31,341 nucleotides of DNA from RGIG5579 sp045541915 (GTDB lineage: Bacteria > Bacillota > Clostridia > Oscillospirales > SIG627), in NCBI GenBank assembly GCA_045541915.1, contig JAZQJZ010000021.1, forward strand, positions 1 to 31,341, given 5' to 3'. Position numbers and translations under genes: made by a program. This document shows positions 1-7,491 of the stretch, in pieces; the stretch's first letter is position 1; the number at the start of each line of letters is the position of its first letter. The notes beneath the pieces are model-generated. The model saw only the letters and a program-made list of their open reading frames with translations. It had not been told where the DNA came from and did no database searches.

Positions 1-1
1 A

Positions 2-586
2 GGTCTGACCTGGTCCGACGGCAAGCCGCTGACCGCTGGCGACTTCGTCTTCGCCTGGAAGCGCGCTGCGTCTTCCGCCCTGGGCGCTGACTACGGCTAC
101 ATGTTCGACCAGGTCAAGGGCTATCCCGACGAGCTGGCTGTTTCCGCCATCGACGAGAAGACCCTCGAAGTTACCCTGAACACCCCCCTGGCTTACTGGA
201 ACGAGCTGCTTGCTTTCCCCACCTACTATCCCGTTCGTGAGGACGTTGTTGCCAACGAAGCCTGGGCCACCGATCCCGCTACCTACATCAGCAATGGCGC
301 TTACACCATGACTGGTTGGGAGCACAACAGCAAGATCACCCTGACCAAGAACGAGAACTACCACGGCGCTGCAGACGTATCCATGAAGGAGATCAAGTTC
401 TCCCTGTCTGACGACGCTAACAACATGTTGACCAACTTCAAGAACGGCACTTGGCAGTTGATCGACGATGTTCCTACCAACGAAATCGCTTCTCTGAAGA
501 CCGAGTACAAGGACGAATTCGTAGTTGCCGGCCAGATCGGTACCTACTATGTCTGCTGGAACATCAACGAGCCTCTGCTTCCCTAA
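2..586 (+). pseudogene. Oligopeptide ABC transporter substrate-binding protein (OppA-like), fragment cut at both ends
   Basis: The reading frame is open from base 2 and enters from outside the window. It encodes an SBP_bac_5 family segment: 'TWSDGKPLTAGDFVFAWKR' is the conserved entry to the peptide-binding lobe, followed by 'ISNGAYTMTGW', which matches the usual 'GTGPY' region, and 'GTYYVCWNIN', which in this family precedes the '...VRQALSLAI' block. The frame stops right after that at 'NEPLLP', so the whole C-terminal half (normally some 250-300 residues) is missing, and a terminator follows within 35 bases. Codons end mostly in C or G, as in strongly expressed genes, unlike the downstream AraC gene. 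The family is extracytoplasmic and delivers peptides to an Opp permease. The loss could be a real deletion or an assembly join. The family call is firm; calling it a pseudogene is inference. Confidence 0.8.
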
Positions 587-617
587 GTTTCGTTCCTGAC
601 CAAATGGCAATTTTTTT

Positions 618-655
618 GGCTGCAGCATTTTGCTGCAGCCATTTTTCTTTTCTCT
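618..655 (+). terminator. Rho-independent terminator after the OppA fragment
   Basis: Perfect stem GGCTGCAGCA (618-627) with TGCTGCAGCC (631-640), a TTT loop, then ATTTTTCTTTTCT. The same stem core recurs after the RraA gene at 7114-7135. On the other strand the hairpin is followed by A residues, so it should work only in the + direction. Confidence 0.85.
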
Positions 656-1431
656 TATTCTTTCTTCGGTGTATAACCGAATTTCTTTTTGTATAGCCTA
701 GTAAAAAAGGAAAGATTGGAAAATCCACATTTCGCCGCCACCTCCGAAACATTGTATTCTCCGCTTTGCAATTTGATCTTCGCTTGATTTAAGCGGATAT
801 CGTTTCGGTATTCAATGGGGCTAAATCCGGTATATTCCCGAAACAAGCGGCGGAAGCTCACCTCACTCATATCGCAAAGTCCGGCATAATAGGAAACGGG
901 TTCATTCTGATCCCACCGTTCTGCCAATTCCGAAAGCGCCCCCTGAAGTCGTTTGTATTTTTTGGGAATGGTGGAATAATTTTCATCCACCTGCCAAAGC
1001 AGGCGATAAAGACAGGAGAGAAAATAATAAGGGTGGTTGGTCACGTGATTCTCCACCGGATTGAAGAATGCCTTGATCAGCTCTGCCGCATTGGGCAATT
1101 CAATTTTGGTGGGGACAGACAAATACTCCGGAAGAGATCCTTTTGCCAAATCAAATTCCACAATTTCAATTTCCGTTTGGTCTTCCAGATAAACGCCGGT
1201 ATAAACCGTGTTTTTGGGAACGAAGATCATCTCTCCCTCTTCAAGCAAAATACTCTTCATTTCCCCGGAAGAAAACAAATCGCACATTTTACCCTTGACA
1301 ATATAAACAAAGCCGTGTTTCAGCCGTCCGTTCCGAAACGAATGGCGAAACTGCTCCGGTCTGGAAACCGTTTGAATGTTAATGCTTTCCACCGTAAATA
1401 CCGGTTCTTGCAAAAAATACTGATATTTCAT
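655..1431 (-). CDS. AraC-family transcriptional regulator, cupin sensor plus HTH (258 aa)
   Basis: Two-domain AraC regulator. The N-terminal half is a cupin-like sensor ('GFVYIVKGK', then 'EGEMIFVPKNTVYTGVY', the usual beta-strand pattern). The C-terminal ~100 residues carry two helix-turn-helix units, 'MSEVSFRRLFREYTGFSPIEY' and 'VSEVAAKCGFSNLSFFTRLYKK', ending in 'GYTPKK' as the family does. The ATG at 1431 is preceded by GAGGTGA. It is divergent from the uxaC operon across 147 bp, so it is most likely the local activator or repressor of hexuronate use. The ligand (uronate or pathway intermediate) is inference. Confidence 0.93.
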   Translation of the reverse strand: MKYQYFLQEPVFTVESINIQTVSRPEQFRHSFRNGRLKHGFVYIVKGKMCDLFSSGEMKSILLEEGEMIFVPKNTVYTGVYLEDQTEIEIVEFDLAKGSLPEYLSVPTKIELPNAAELIKAFFNPVENHVTNHPYYFLSCLYRLLWQVDENYSTIPKKYKRLQGALSELAERWDQNEPVSYYAGLCDMSEVSFRRLFREYTGFSPIEYRNDIRLNQAKIKLQSGEYNVSEVAAKCGFSNLSFFTRLYKKKFGYTPKKE

Positions 1432-1447
1432 ATTTTCACCTCATCTT

Positions 1448-1476
1448 ATTGTACCTTTCCCCTTTCTTTTCGTCAA
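1448..1476 (-). promoter_or_regulatory. Sigma-A-type promoter of the AraC gene
   Basis: Read on the minus strand: -35 TTGACG (1471-1476), 17-base spacer, -10 TACAAT (1448-1453). It lies just upstream of the AraC start. Confidence 0.7.
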
Positions 1477-1486
1477 CAAAAAACGA

Positions 1487-1555
1487 TCGAATTGTGTTAA
1501 AAAATATCGTATTTGTCCTTGTTTCAAGGTTCAATTTGTGATAAACTCGAATTGT
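1487..1555 (+). promoter_or_regulatory. uxaC operon promoter with a 9-bp direct repeat (candidate AraC operator)
   Basis: TCGAATTGT occurs at 1487-1495 and again at 1547-1555, 60 bp apart and on the same strand. Between them lies a weak + promoter: TTGTTT (1519-1524), 17 bases, TAAACT (1542-1547). A weak promoter with same-orientation half-sites fits AraC-type control. The match to a binding site is inference. Confidence 0.5.
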
Positions 1556-1578
1556 AAATAATATGAAAAGGTGAATTT

Positions 1579-2862
1579 ATGAACGATCATTTCTTATTGA
1601 AAAGCGAGAATGCCAAGAACCTTTATGTCCAAGCGGCAAAGGATCTTCCCATTATTGACTTTCACAATCACATTTCCCATTCCGACCTTGCAACCAACAA
1701 AAGATTTGAAAATCTTTATGAAATTTGGCTTGCATGCGATCCCTACAAGCACCGTTTGATGAGAATTTGCGGCATTGAAGAGCATTTTATCACCGGCGAT
1801 GCCGAGCCTTTCGAAAAAATGGAAAAGTTCTTTTCCGTTTTCCCCTATCTGGTGGGAACCCCTGTTTACGACTGGTGCAAAATGGAGCTTTTCCAGATCT
1901 TTGGAATCAACGAAGCCCCTTGCGCAGAAAATGTGCGGTATCTGTATGACCAGTGCACCGAAAAGCTCGCCTCTGATGAGTTTTCAACCAATTCTCTGCT
2001 GTCAAGATTCGGCGTGGAATACCATGCGCCCGTAGCATCGATTTTAGATGATCTTTCCTCTTTCCGTCATTCCACTGCCGCCCCTTCTCTGCGAGGAGAT
2101 AATCTGCTCTCTCCCACAAAGGAATTCATCGATGATCTTGCCAACAAAACGAAGGTAAAGATTGATTCCGACCGTTCTTATCTTTCGGCAATCTCCCTTC
2201 TTTTGGATGAGTTTTCCACCTGCGGATGTCGATTCGCGGATCATTCTCTTGATGTGGATTTTTTTGATCCGAAAAAAGACAAAAAACAATCGGAAATTTT
2301 AACGCAACTTGGCACAGAATATGCCAAACGCGGCTGGACCCTTCTTTTGCATTTGGGCGCCAAGCGCCGCACCAGCGATCGACTGGCTCATTTGGCAGGC
2401 GCCGCAGGAGGATATGCCGCCGCGGGAACAAATTTCGACCTGAATTCTCTGGTGGAAGTTCTCAACAAAATGGAAGGCTCCGGCGGTCTTCCCGATACGG
2501 TACTCTTCCCTCTTAACCTCAATGATCAGGCACCCATTGCCATTTTGCAAGGATCCTTTTCACAAGATCATACCCCTTCCAAGGTACAGCTTGGTCCCGC
2601 CTGGTGGTGGTGCGATCATGCAATGGGAATTGAAAACGCCCTTTCTTGTATTGCATCCTTTGGAGTGCTCTCGCAGTTTATCGGTATGACCACGGATTCC
2701 CGCAGCATTTTGTCCTTTGTACGGCACGATTATTTTAGAAGGATCTTATGTTCCTGGCTATCGGATCAAAATGAAAAATGCGAATGGAATCTTCCCTTTA
2801 CCCTCCAAAAAGAAATCATCCATAAAATGTGTTACCAAAACGCAAAAGATAAAATTCGTTGA
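1579..2862 (+). CDS. uxaC: Glucuronate isomerase (uronate isomerase), 427 aa
   Basis: UxaC family (EC 5.3.1.12): converts D-glucuronate to D-fructuronate, and galacturonate to tagaturonate, in the cytoplasm. Visible marks are the metal-binding H-x-H in 'IIDFHNHIS' (H29, H31), 'VYDWCKMEL', 'WWWCDHAMGIENALS' and 'GMTTDSRSILSFVRHDYFRR' (from about residue 369), all in amidohydrolase-fold order. At 427 residues it is shorter than the common ~465-residue form but has both ends. The ATG at 1579 follows AAAGGTGA. It is the first gene of the operon, and the next gene starts 14 bases after its stop. Confidence 0.95.
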   Translation: MNDHFLLKSENAKNLYVQAAKDLPIIDFHNHISHSDLATNKRFENLYEIWLACDPYKHRLMRICGIEEHFITGDAEPFEKMEKFFSVFPYLVGTPVYDWCKMELFQIFGINEAPCAENVRYLYDQCTEKLASDEFSTNSLLSRFGVEYHAPVASILDDLSSFRHSTAAPSLRGDNLLSPTKEFIDDLANKTKVKIDSDRSYLSAISLLLDEFSTCGCRFADHSLDVDFFDPKKDKKQSEILTQLGTEYAKRGWTLLLHLGAKRRTSDRLAHLAGAAGGYAAAGTNFDLNSLVEVLNKMEGSGGLPDTVLFPLNLNDQAPIAILQGSFSQDHTPSKVQLGPAWWWCDHAMGIENALSCIASFGVLSQFIGMTTDSRSILSFVRHDYFRRILCSWLSDQNEKCEWNLPFTLQKEIIHKMCYQNAKDKIR

Positions 2863-2876
2863 AAAAGGAGAAAACA

Positions 2877-3725
2877 ATGAACCAAACGTGTAAAGACAAG
2901 GTGGCAGTGGTCACCGGAGCCGGCGGAACCCTGTGTTCCGAAATTGCAAAGGACCTGGCAAAGCTTGGTGCCCGCGTTATTCTGGTAGGCAGAACATTGG
3001 AAAAACTGGAAAAGGTAAAAGAAGAAATTTTGGAAAACGGCGGTGTTTGCCTGGCCGTTCCCTGCGATGTTACCGATCGGGATGCGGTGGCAAAACTTGC
3101 TGAAACCGTAGAAAAAGAGTTTGGCGGTTGTGACTGGCTCATCAACGGTGCCGGTGGAAACAATGCGAAGGCAATGCCCACCATCACAGAATTCGATCCC
3201 AGAGAACTGACCGGTCAGATGCCCGAAGGTGCAAAAGGACTTTTCGATATCGACCCCGATGCCTTCGAGAGTGTACTTCGCATCAACACCATGGGAACCT
3301 TTTACCCCACTATGGCTTTTGCCCCCCAGATGATCCGCAAGGGCGGTGGTGCAGTGGTGAATTTTGCTTCTATGAATAGCTATTGCCCCTTGACCCGTTG
3401 CTTTGCTTACGCTATGAGTAAAGCCGCTATTACCAATCTGACCCAATCCATGGCGGCATATTTTGCCCCTGCCGGCATTCGCATCAACGCCGTTGCTCCT
3501 GGCTTTATGGTAAATGAAAGAAGCCGCGCTTATCTGGGCACAGTGGAGGAAGGTCTCACCGCCAGAGGACAGAGCGTCATCGGCCATACTCCCATGGGTA
3601 GATTTGGCGAAGCCAAGGATCTTTTGGGCTGTGTCAGATGGCTTCTGGATCAGGACAATGCCGCTTTTGTAACCGGTATTACCGTTCCTGTTGACGGAGG
3701 ATTCCTCACCTTGGGAGGCGTCTGA
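2877..3725 (+). CDS. SDR-family fructuronate (D-mannonate) oxidoreductase, 282 aa
   Basis: Short-chain dehydrogenase with cofactor motif 'VVTGAGGTLCSEIA' (T13 to G17), 'NGAGGNN' at 90-96, and catalytic S168, Y178 and K182 ('YAMSK'). The C-terminal 'VTGITVPVDGGFL' is typical of SDRs. Between uxaC and uxuA it most likely reduces fructuronate to mannonate, the step done by unrelated UxuB in E. coli and by an SDR (YjmF type) in Bacillus. The ATG at 2877 was chosen because AAGGAG ends 6 bases upstream; an upstream in-frame TTG at 2859 overlaps uxaC and is less likely. The family is certain; the substrate is inferred from context. Confidence 0.9.
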   Translation: MNQTCKDKVAVVTGAGGTLCSEIAKDLAKLGARVILVGRTLEKLEKVKEEILENGGVCLAVPCDVTDRDAVAKLAETVEKEFGGCDWLINGAGGNNAKAMPTITEFDPRELTGQMPEGAKGLFDIDPDAFESVLRINTMGTFYPTMAFAPQMIRKGGGAVVNFASMNSYCPLTRCFAYAMSKAAITNLTQSMAAYFAPAGIRINAVAPGFMVNERSRAYLGTVEEGLTARGQSVIGHTPMGRFGEAKDLLGCVRWLLDQDNAAFVTGITVPVDGGFLTLGGV

Positions 3726-3726
3726 T

Positions 3727-4683
3727 ATGCTTTTGACCGATTATTTCAGAAGCACCCCGGATCCTGCGTGGGACATTGCTGCTGCATGCGGTGTGCGCCA
3801 CGGCGTCATTCGCTTGCCGGAGGAGGATGACTTTGATCTGTCCAATCCCTCTCACTGGCAAACGGTTTACGATCGCTTTATCAATTTTGGCGTGACCCCG
3901 GTCATTGTGGAACCCATGCCAAACGCGGTACACGATCACATTAAAGCCGGAGATGAAAAACGCAACGAATCCATCCAGAAGGTTTTGGATATGCTCCCCA
4001 TTATGGATCGGCTTAACATTCGCACCATCTGCTTTAACTGGATGGCACACATTGGTTGGCTGAGAACCCACAGTGATATTACGGAACGAGGCGGGGCCAA
4101 GGTAACAGGCTTTGACCTGGAGGCCTTTCGTCCCACCGGCGCCTGTATCACCGAAGAAGAGCTTTGGCAAAATTATGAGTATTTTCTTCGAGCCGTGATC
4201 CCGGAAGCGGAAAAGCACGGAATCCTTCTGGCTCTTCATCCCGATGATCCGCCCATTCCCCGCTTGGGCGACGTTTCGAGAATTATGATCAACCGAAAGA
4301 ATATCGAAAAAGCAGTTGGAGGCATTGTAAAAAGCAAAAACCTGGGTGTTACCTTCTGTCAGGCCAATTTCCACATTATGGGAGAAGACCTGAAGGAATT
4401 GATCCAGGCCTGGAAAGAAAAGATCTTTTTCGTTCACTTCCGCAATACCACCGGCGTTCCCACCAGATTCCGCGAAACCTACCATGATAACGGCGAGCTT
4501 CCCATGGCGGAGCTCTTAAAGCACTATGCTGCATGCGGCATTGACGTTCCCATTCGGGTCGATCATGTTCCCACCATGGCAGGAGAGGTTTCCACTCTGC
4601 CCGGCTACGATGCTTTGGGAAGACTGTTTGCCATTGGCTATTTAAAAGGAATTATGGAAAGTGTAGAAGGGAGAAAGATATGA
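3727..4683 (+). CDS. uxuA: Mannonate dehydratase, 318 aa
   Basis: UxuA family (EC 4.2.1.8): dehydrates D-mannonate to 2-keto-3-deoxy-gluconate. Visible signatures are 'CFNWMAHIGWLRT', 'LALHPDDPPIPRLG', 'LGVTFCQANFHIMG', 'IFFVHFRNTTG' and the end 'IRVDHVPTM...GRLFAIGYLKGIMES', giving the His, Cys, Asp and Arg residues of the metal site in the known order. The ATG at 3727 has GGGAGG 8 bases upstream inside the preceding gene. At 318 residues it is shorter than the ~350-390 residue relatives. Its stop overlaps the next start (ATGA). Confidence 0.93.
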   Translation: MLLTDYFRSTPDPAWDIAAACGVRHGVIRLPEEDDFDLSNPSHWQTVYDRFINFGVTPVIVEPMPNAVHDHIKAGDEKRNESIQKVLDMLPIMDRLNIRTICFNWMAHIGWLRTHSDITERGGAKVTGFDLEAFRPTGACITEEELWQNYEYFLRAVIPEAEKHGILLALHPDDPPIPRLGDVSRIMINRKNIEKAVGGIVKSKNLGVTFCQANFHIMGEDLKELIQAWKEKIFFVHFRNTTGVPTRFRETYHDNGELPMAELLKHYAACGIDVPIRVDHVPTMAGEVSTLPGYDALGRLFAIGYLKGIMESVEGRKI

Positions 4684-6161
4684 TTATCATTTCTGAAAAC
4701 ATATTGAAAAAACAGCCAAAATTCTGGAATCATGCTCTTTTTCACCCTACCGATGCCATTGAGGATCCTTGGGGAAAGCGGATCCTTGACCGCATGGCAG
4801 AGGATGGCGCTATTAAGACGATCCGGCTATATACCATGTTCGAAGATATCGTTTACCTCGATGAAAACGGCACCCTTTGCTACGACTTCCGTGTTAACGA
4901 TGTACGGCTGGACTACCTTTTGGAAAAAGGTTATGATATCCTTCTGGCCTATGCCGGCATGCCCGATTGCATTGCCCAGTCCAACAATCTCGTCTTTAGC
5001 GCTGCCAAAAATGCAACGAGATACAAAGGGAAAATGTGGAACTCCGCGCCCCCAAAGGACTACGCTGTCTGGGAAGAGATCTGCTATGAATACACCAAGC
5101 ATATTGTCGAGCGCTACGGCGAAGAAACCGTGTCCAAGTGGCACTGCCACTGTCACAATGAGCCGGATGGTGCCTTCTGGATGCGCAATTTGGAGAGCAG
5201 CGATTCTGTTTCCAAATGCGAAGAATACTGCAAGCTCTATGATGCCTTTGTAAAAGGTGTACGCCGTGCCTCCAAGGGCATCCGAGTGGGCGGCCCGGCA
5301 CTTGCCAGCAAGGTTGCTTTCCTGGATCTTTTCCTTGCCCATGTAAAGGAGACCGGGGTAGAGCTGAACTACATTGCGCTGCACACTTACGGCACATCGC
5401 CGAAAGCCTTAAACGCCGGCACCCGGCTTCTGACTACGCAAAACCATTTTGAAAAGGCCATTGGCCCTTACCTGGAGACCATGCGCAAGTACGGCTTTGA
5501 AAACACAGAGCTGATCCTTGACGAATGGGGCGCAGCTACCCAAGGCTTTAAGAATATGGAAGATTGCCCGACACTCATTTTCCGTGAGAACGAGGTGTTC
5601 TCCGCATATTTCGCAAAATTTATCCATCAGCTGATCCAGTCGGGTATCAACATCTCCAAGATGATGATCTGCCTTTCCGGCCAGCATGAGATGGTTACCG
5701 ATTTCACGGGCTTTCGCAATTTCTTCACCCTCAACTTTATCACCAAGCCCATCTACAATGCCCACCTGATGACCTCCAAAATGAAAGATCTGTTGGTGGA
5801 GAGCAGAACTGACAATGAAAATGTTTTCGCGGTCTCCACCAAGGACGATCAAGGCAATTATTCTGTCCTTTTGACCTACTGCTCTGAAAACTTTGAAGAG
5901 AATCTCCCCGCTATCACAGAAAAGGTCACCTTTGCGGAAGATATTTCCAACAAAACGGTCACCATTTGGTGCATTGATAAGGAAAACAACAACCCCTATC
6001 GTATGTGGGAGCGAGCCGGCAAGCCGGAGATGACTGACGAGGTGCTGAAGGCTCTTCGTGAGGAAGGAAAGCTAAAGCCTATTAAGGTACAGAGTGGCTC
6101 CGAGCCCCTGACCTTGTATTTGACTGCAAATGCCACCTATTTGATCACCATATCGGATTAA
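4680..6161 (+). CDS. GH39-like glycoside hydrolase (xylosidase/uronidase-type), 493 aa
   Basis: A (beta/alpha)8 glycosidase of clan GH-A resembling GH39. The acid/base Glu is E161 in 'HCHNEPDGAFW'; the nucleophile is E282 in 'ELILDEWGAA', followed by a beta-rich C-terminal part. No signal peptide is present, so it is cytoplasmic and should act on imported oligosaccharides. GH39 includes beta-xylosidases and alpha-L-iduronidases; a uronic-acid operon makes a uronate-containing disaccharide a reasonable substrate, but that is inference. The ATG at 4680 overlaps the uxuA stop, so the two are probably translationally coupled. Confidence 0.8.
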   Translation: MIIISENILKKQPKFWNHALFHPTDAIEDPWGKRILDRMAEDGAIKTIRLYTMFEDIVYLDENGTLCYDFRVNDVRLDYLLEKGYDILLAYAGMPDCIAQSNNLVFSAAKNATRYKGKMWNSAPPKDYAVWEEICYEYTKHIVERYGEETVSKWHCHCHNEPDGAFWMRNLESSDSVSKCEEYCKLYDAFVKGVRRASKGIRVGGPALASKVAFLDLFLAHVKETGVELNYIALHTYGTSPKALNAGTRLLTTQNHFEKAIGPYLETMRKYGFENTELILDEWGAATQGFKNMEDCPTLIFRENEVFSAYFAKFIHQLIQSGINISKMMICLSGQHEMVTDFTGFRNFFTLNFITKPIYNAHLMTSKMKDLLVESRTDNENVFAVSTKDDQGNYSVLLTYCSENFEENLPAITEKVTFAEDISNKTVTIWCIDKENNNPYRMWERAGKPEMTDEVLKALREEGKLKPIKVQSGSEPLTLYLTANATYLITISD

Positions 6162-6173
6162 AGGAGAATACAT

Positions 6174-7088
6174 ATGAATTTCAACGATCGCGAAAGAATC
6201 ATCGCCTTAACTCCCCTTTGGAAGGGAGAACGCTTCCCCGACGGAAGACCCAAGGTAGCCGATAAGCACCTTGACGCACTGTATAAAATGACGCTGGAGG
6301 AGGTTTGGAAGCCCATTTTCGTTCTGGGATACGAGCACCAGTTCGTAGGCGGTGGTCTTGCTCCCCTCTCTCCCCTTCACGATGACGGCAGAAAACTGGT
6401 AGGCAGAGCCGTTACCTGTACTTACTGTCCCACCCGTCCCGATCTGCAGGATTTGCAGTTTGCTCGCGGTGCCGAAGACGGTCTCAGTGGAAACTACAAT
6501 CAGTGGGTGATCGATAGCCTTGTGGAGCGTGACGTTGTGGTCTGCGATATGTACGATAAGATCTACAAGGGAACCTTCCTTGGAGGAAACCTTACCACCG
6601 CCATTCAGAAGCACACCAAAACCGGTGGCGCCGTAGTTTGGGGTGGCATCCGCGACGTGGAACAGATGAAAAAGGTTCCCGACGTCCAGGTGTACTATCG
6701 CGGAATCGATCCCACCCCCATCCGCGAATTTGTGATGAAGGATTGGAACGACATCACCTCCTTCGGCGGTGCCGTTTGTCTCCCCGGCGACGTGGTGTAC
6801 GGTGCCGGTGGCGGTGTGCTTTTCATTCCCTCTCATTTGGTTGCGGATGTTGTGGAGGGCGCTGCCAAAACTCATGTTAAGGACGATTTCGGCTTTGAAA
6901 TGATCAGTCAGGGCCGCTTTACCACTGCCCAGATCGACCGTGCTACCTGGACGGAAGAGATGCTGGATATGCTCACAAATTGGATCCAGACCGATCCTCG
7001 CGGCGAGCAGTACCGGGATCTGGATTGGTCCTATGAATACGATCTTGCCAGAAACGGTGACCCCAACGACACCCAGACCATGCTATAA
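6174..7088 (+). CDS. RraA-family protein (HMG/CHA aldolase-like), 304 aa
   Basis: RraA/menG-fold protein. The conserved core is 'FLGGNLTTAI' (136-145), 'TGGAVVWGGIRDVEQM' with R160 and D161, and 'GDVVYGAGGGVLFIP'. In characterised relatives the Arg-Asp pair helps bind divalent metal and pyruvate for class II aldol cleavage of 4-hydroxy-4-methyl-2-oxoglutarate. It is longer than classic RraA (about 160-230 aa) because of an N-terminal extension of about 75 residues. It is the last gene of the uronate operon, after AAGGAG and ATG at 6174. No KDG kinase or KDPG aldolase is in view, so a role in cleaving a 2-keto acid sugar is possible but unproven. Confidence 0.85.
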   Translation: MNFNDRERIIALTPLWKGERFPDGRPKVADKHLDALYKMTLEEVWKPIFVLGYEHQFVGGGLAPLSPLHDDGRKLVGRAVTCTYCPTRPDLQDLQFARGAEDGLSGNYNQWVIDSLVERDVVVCDMYDKIYKGTFLGGNLTTAIQKHTKTGGAVVWGGIRDVEQMKKVPDVQVYYRGIDPTPIREFVMKDWNDITSFGGAVCLPGDVVYGAGGGVLFIPSHLVADVVEGAAKTHVKDDFGFEMISQGRFTTAQIDRATWTEEMLDMLTNWIQTDPRGEQYRDLDWSYEYDLARNGDPNDTQTML

Positions 7089-7113
7089 TTTACCATTCTC
7101 AAAATGGCAAAAA

Positions 7114-7147
7114 GGCTGCAGCTTCTGCTGCAGCCATTTTTTGTTTT
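7114..7147. terminator. Bidirectional terminator between rraA-like and DUF1667 genes
   Basis: Perfect stem GGCTGCAGC (7114-7122) with GCTGCAGCC (7127-7135) and loop TTCT. It is followed by ATTTTTTGTTTTT on + and by CTTTTTGCC on the opposite strand, so it can serve both convergent operons. The core is the same as at 618-640. Confidence 0.88.
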
Positions 7148-7491
7148 TATTCTCTGTTTTGTGTTGCCACAATGTTACTTCCAAATACATCCTCTCGGAT
7201 CACATCTCCAATATGAACCGGTTTAGACAAGGTGATCTCATTGATTATCGCCATGCACTGTGCCATTTTTTCTTTTGGAATCGGAGAGGCGGTTTTGACG
7301 GAAATCATACTGCCATCGATACATTTTACGGTGGAAGTCACCGTTCTTTTGGGAGAAGTGCACTCTCTTTTTCCGTATTCCTTTCCTCTGGCGCAGGTAT
7401 AACCATGGATGTCGATCACCTTTTCCCCTTCCAGTTCCACCGAAAGGGGGCATCCCAACGGACAAATGATACAAGTTAAATTCCGGATCAT
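7147..7491 (-). CDS. DUF1667 four-cysteine protein, 114 aa
   Basis: Small protein with an N-terminal cysteine cluster C7-x2-C10-x3-C14 and C33 ('TCIICPLGC', 'YTCARG'), typical of DUF1667, which is found as the third member of GlpA-like oxidoreductase operons in Firmicutes. The four Cys probably bind Fe-S or Zn and may pass electrons. The start at 7491 (M of 'MIRNLTC') overlaps the upstream stop as ATGA; a longer frame from 7590 would run deep into the neighbour and is rejected. The role is inference from context. Confidence 0.88.
   Translation of the reverse strand: MIRNLTCIICPLGCPLSVELEGEKVIDIHGYTCARGKEYGKRECTSPKRTVTSTVKCIDGSMISVKTASPIPKEKMAQCMAIINEITLSKPVHIGDVIREDVFGSNIVATQNRE

Noticed and set aside
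2832..3587. 251-codon minus-strand frame over the SDR gene
   Set aside because: Shadow of a gene with full SDR catalytic motifs; no ribosome site or family resemblance.
3706..4485. 259-codon minus-strand frame over uxuA
   Set aside because: Antisense shadow of a clear mannonate dehydratase.
6207..6875. 222-codon minus-strand frame over the RraA-family gene
   Set aside because: Shadow; Gly/His/Val-rich without motifs.
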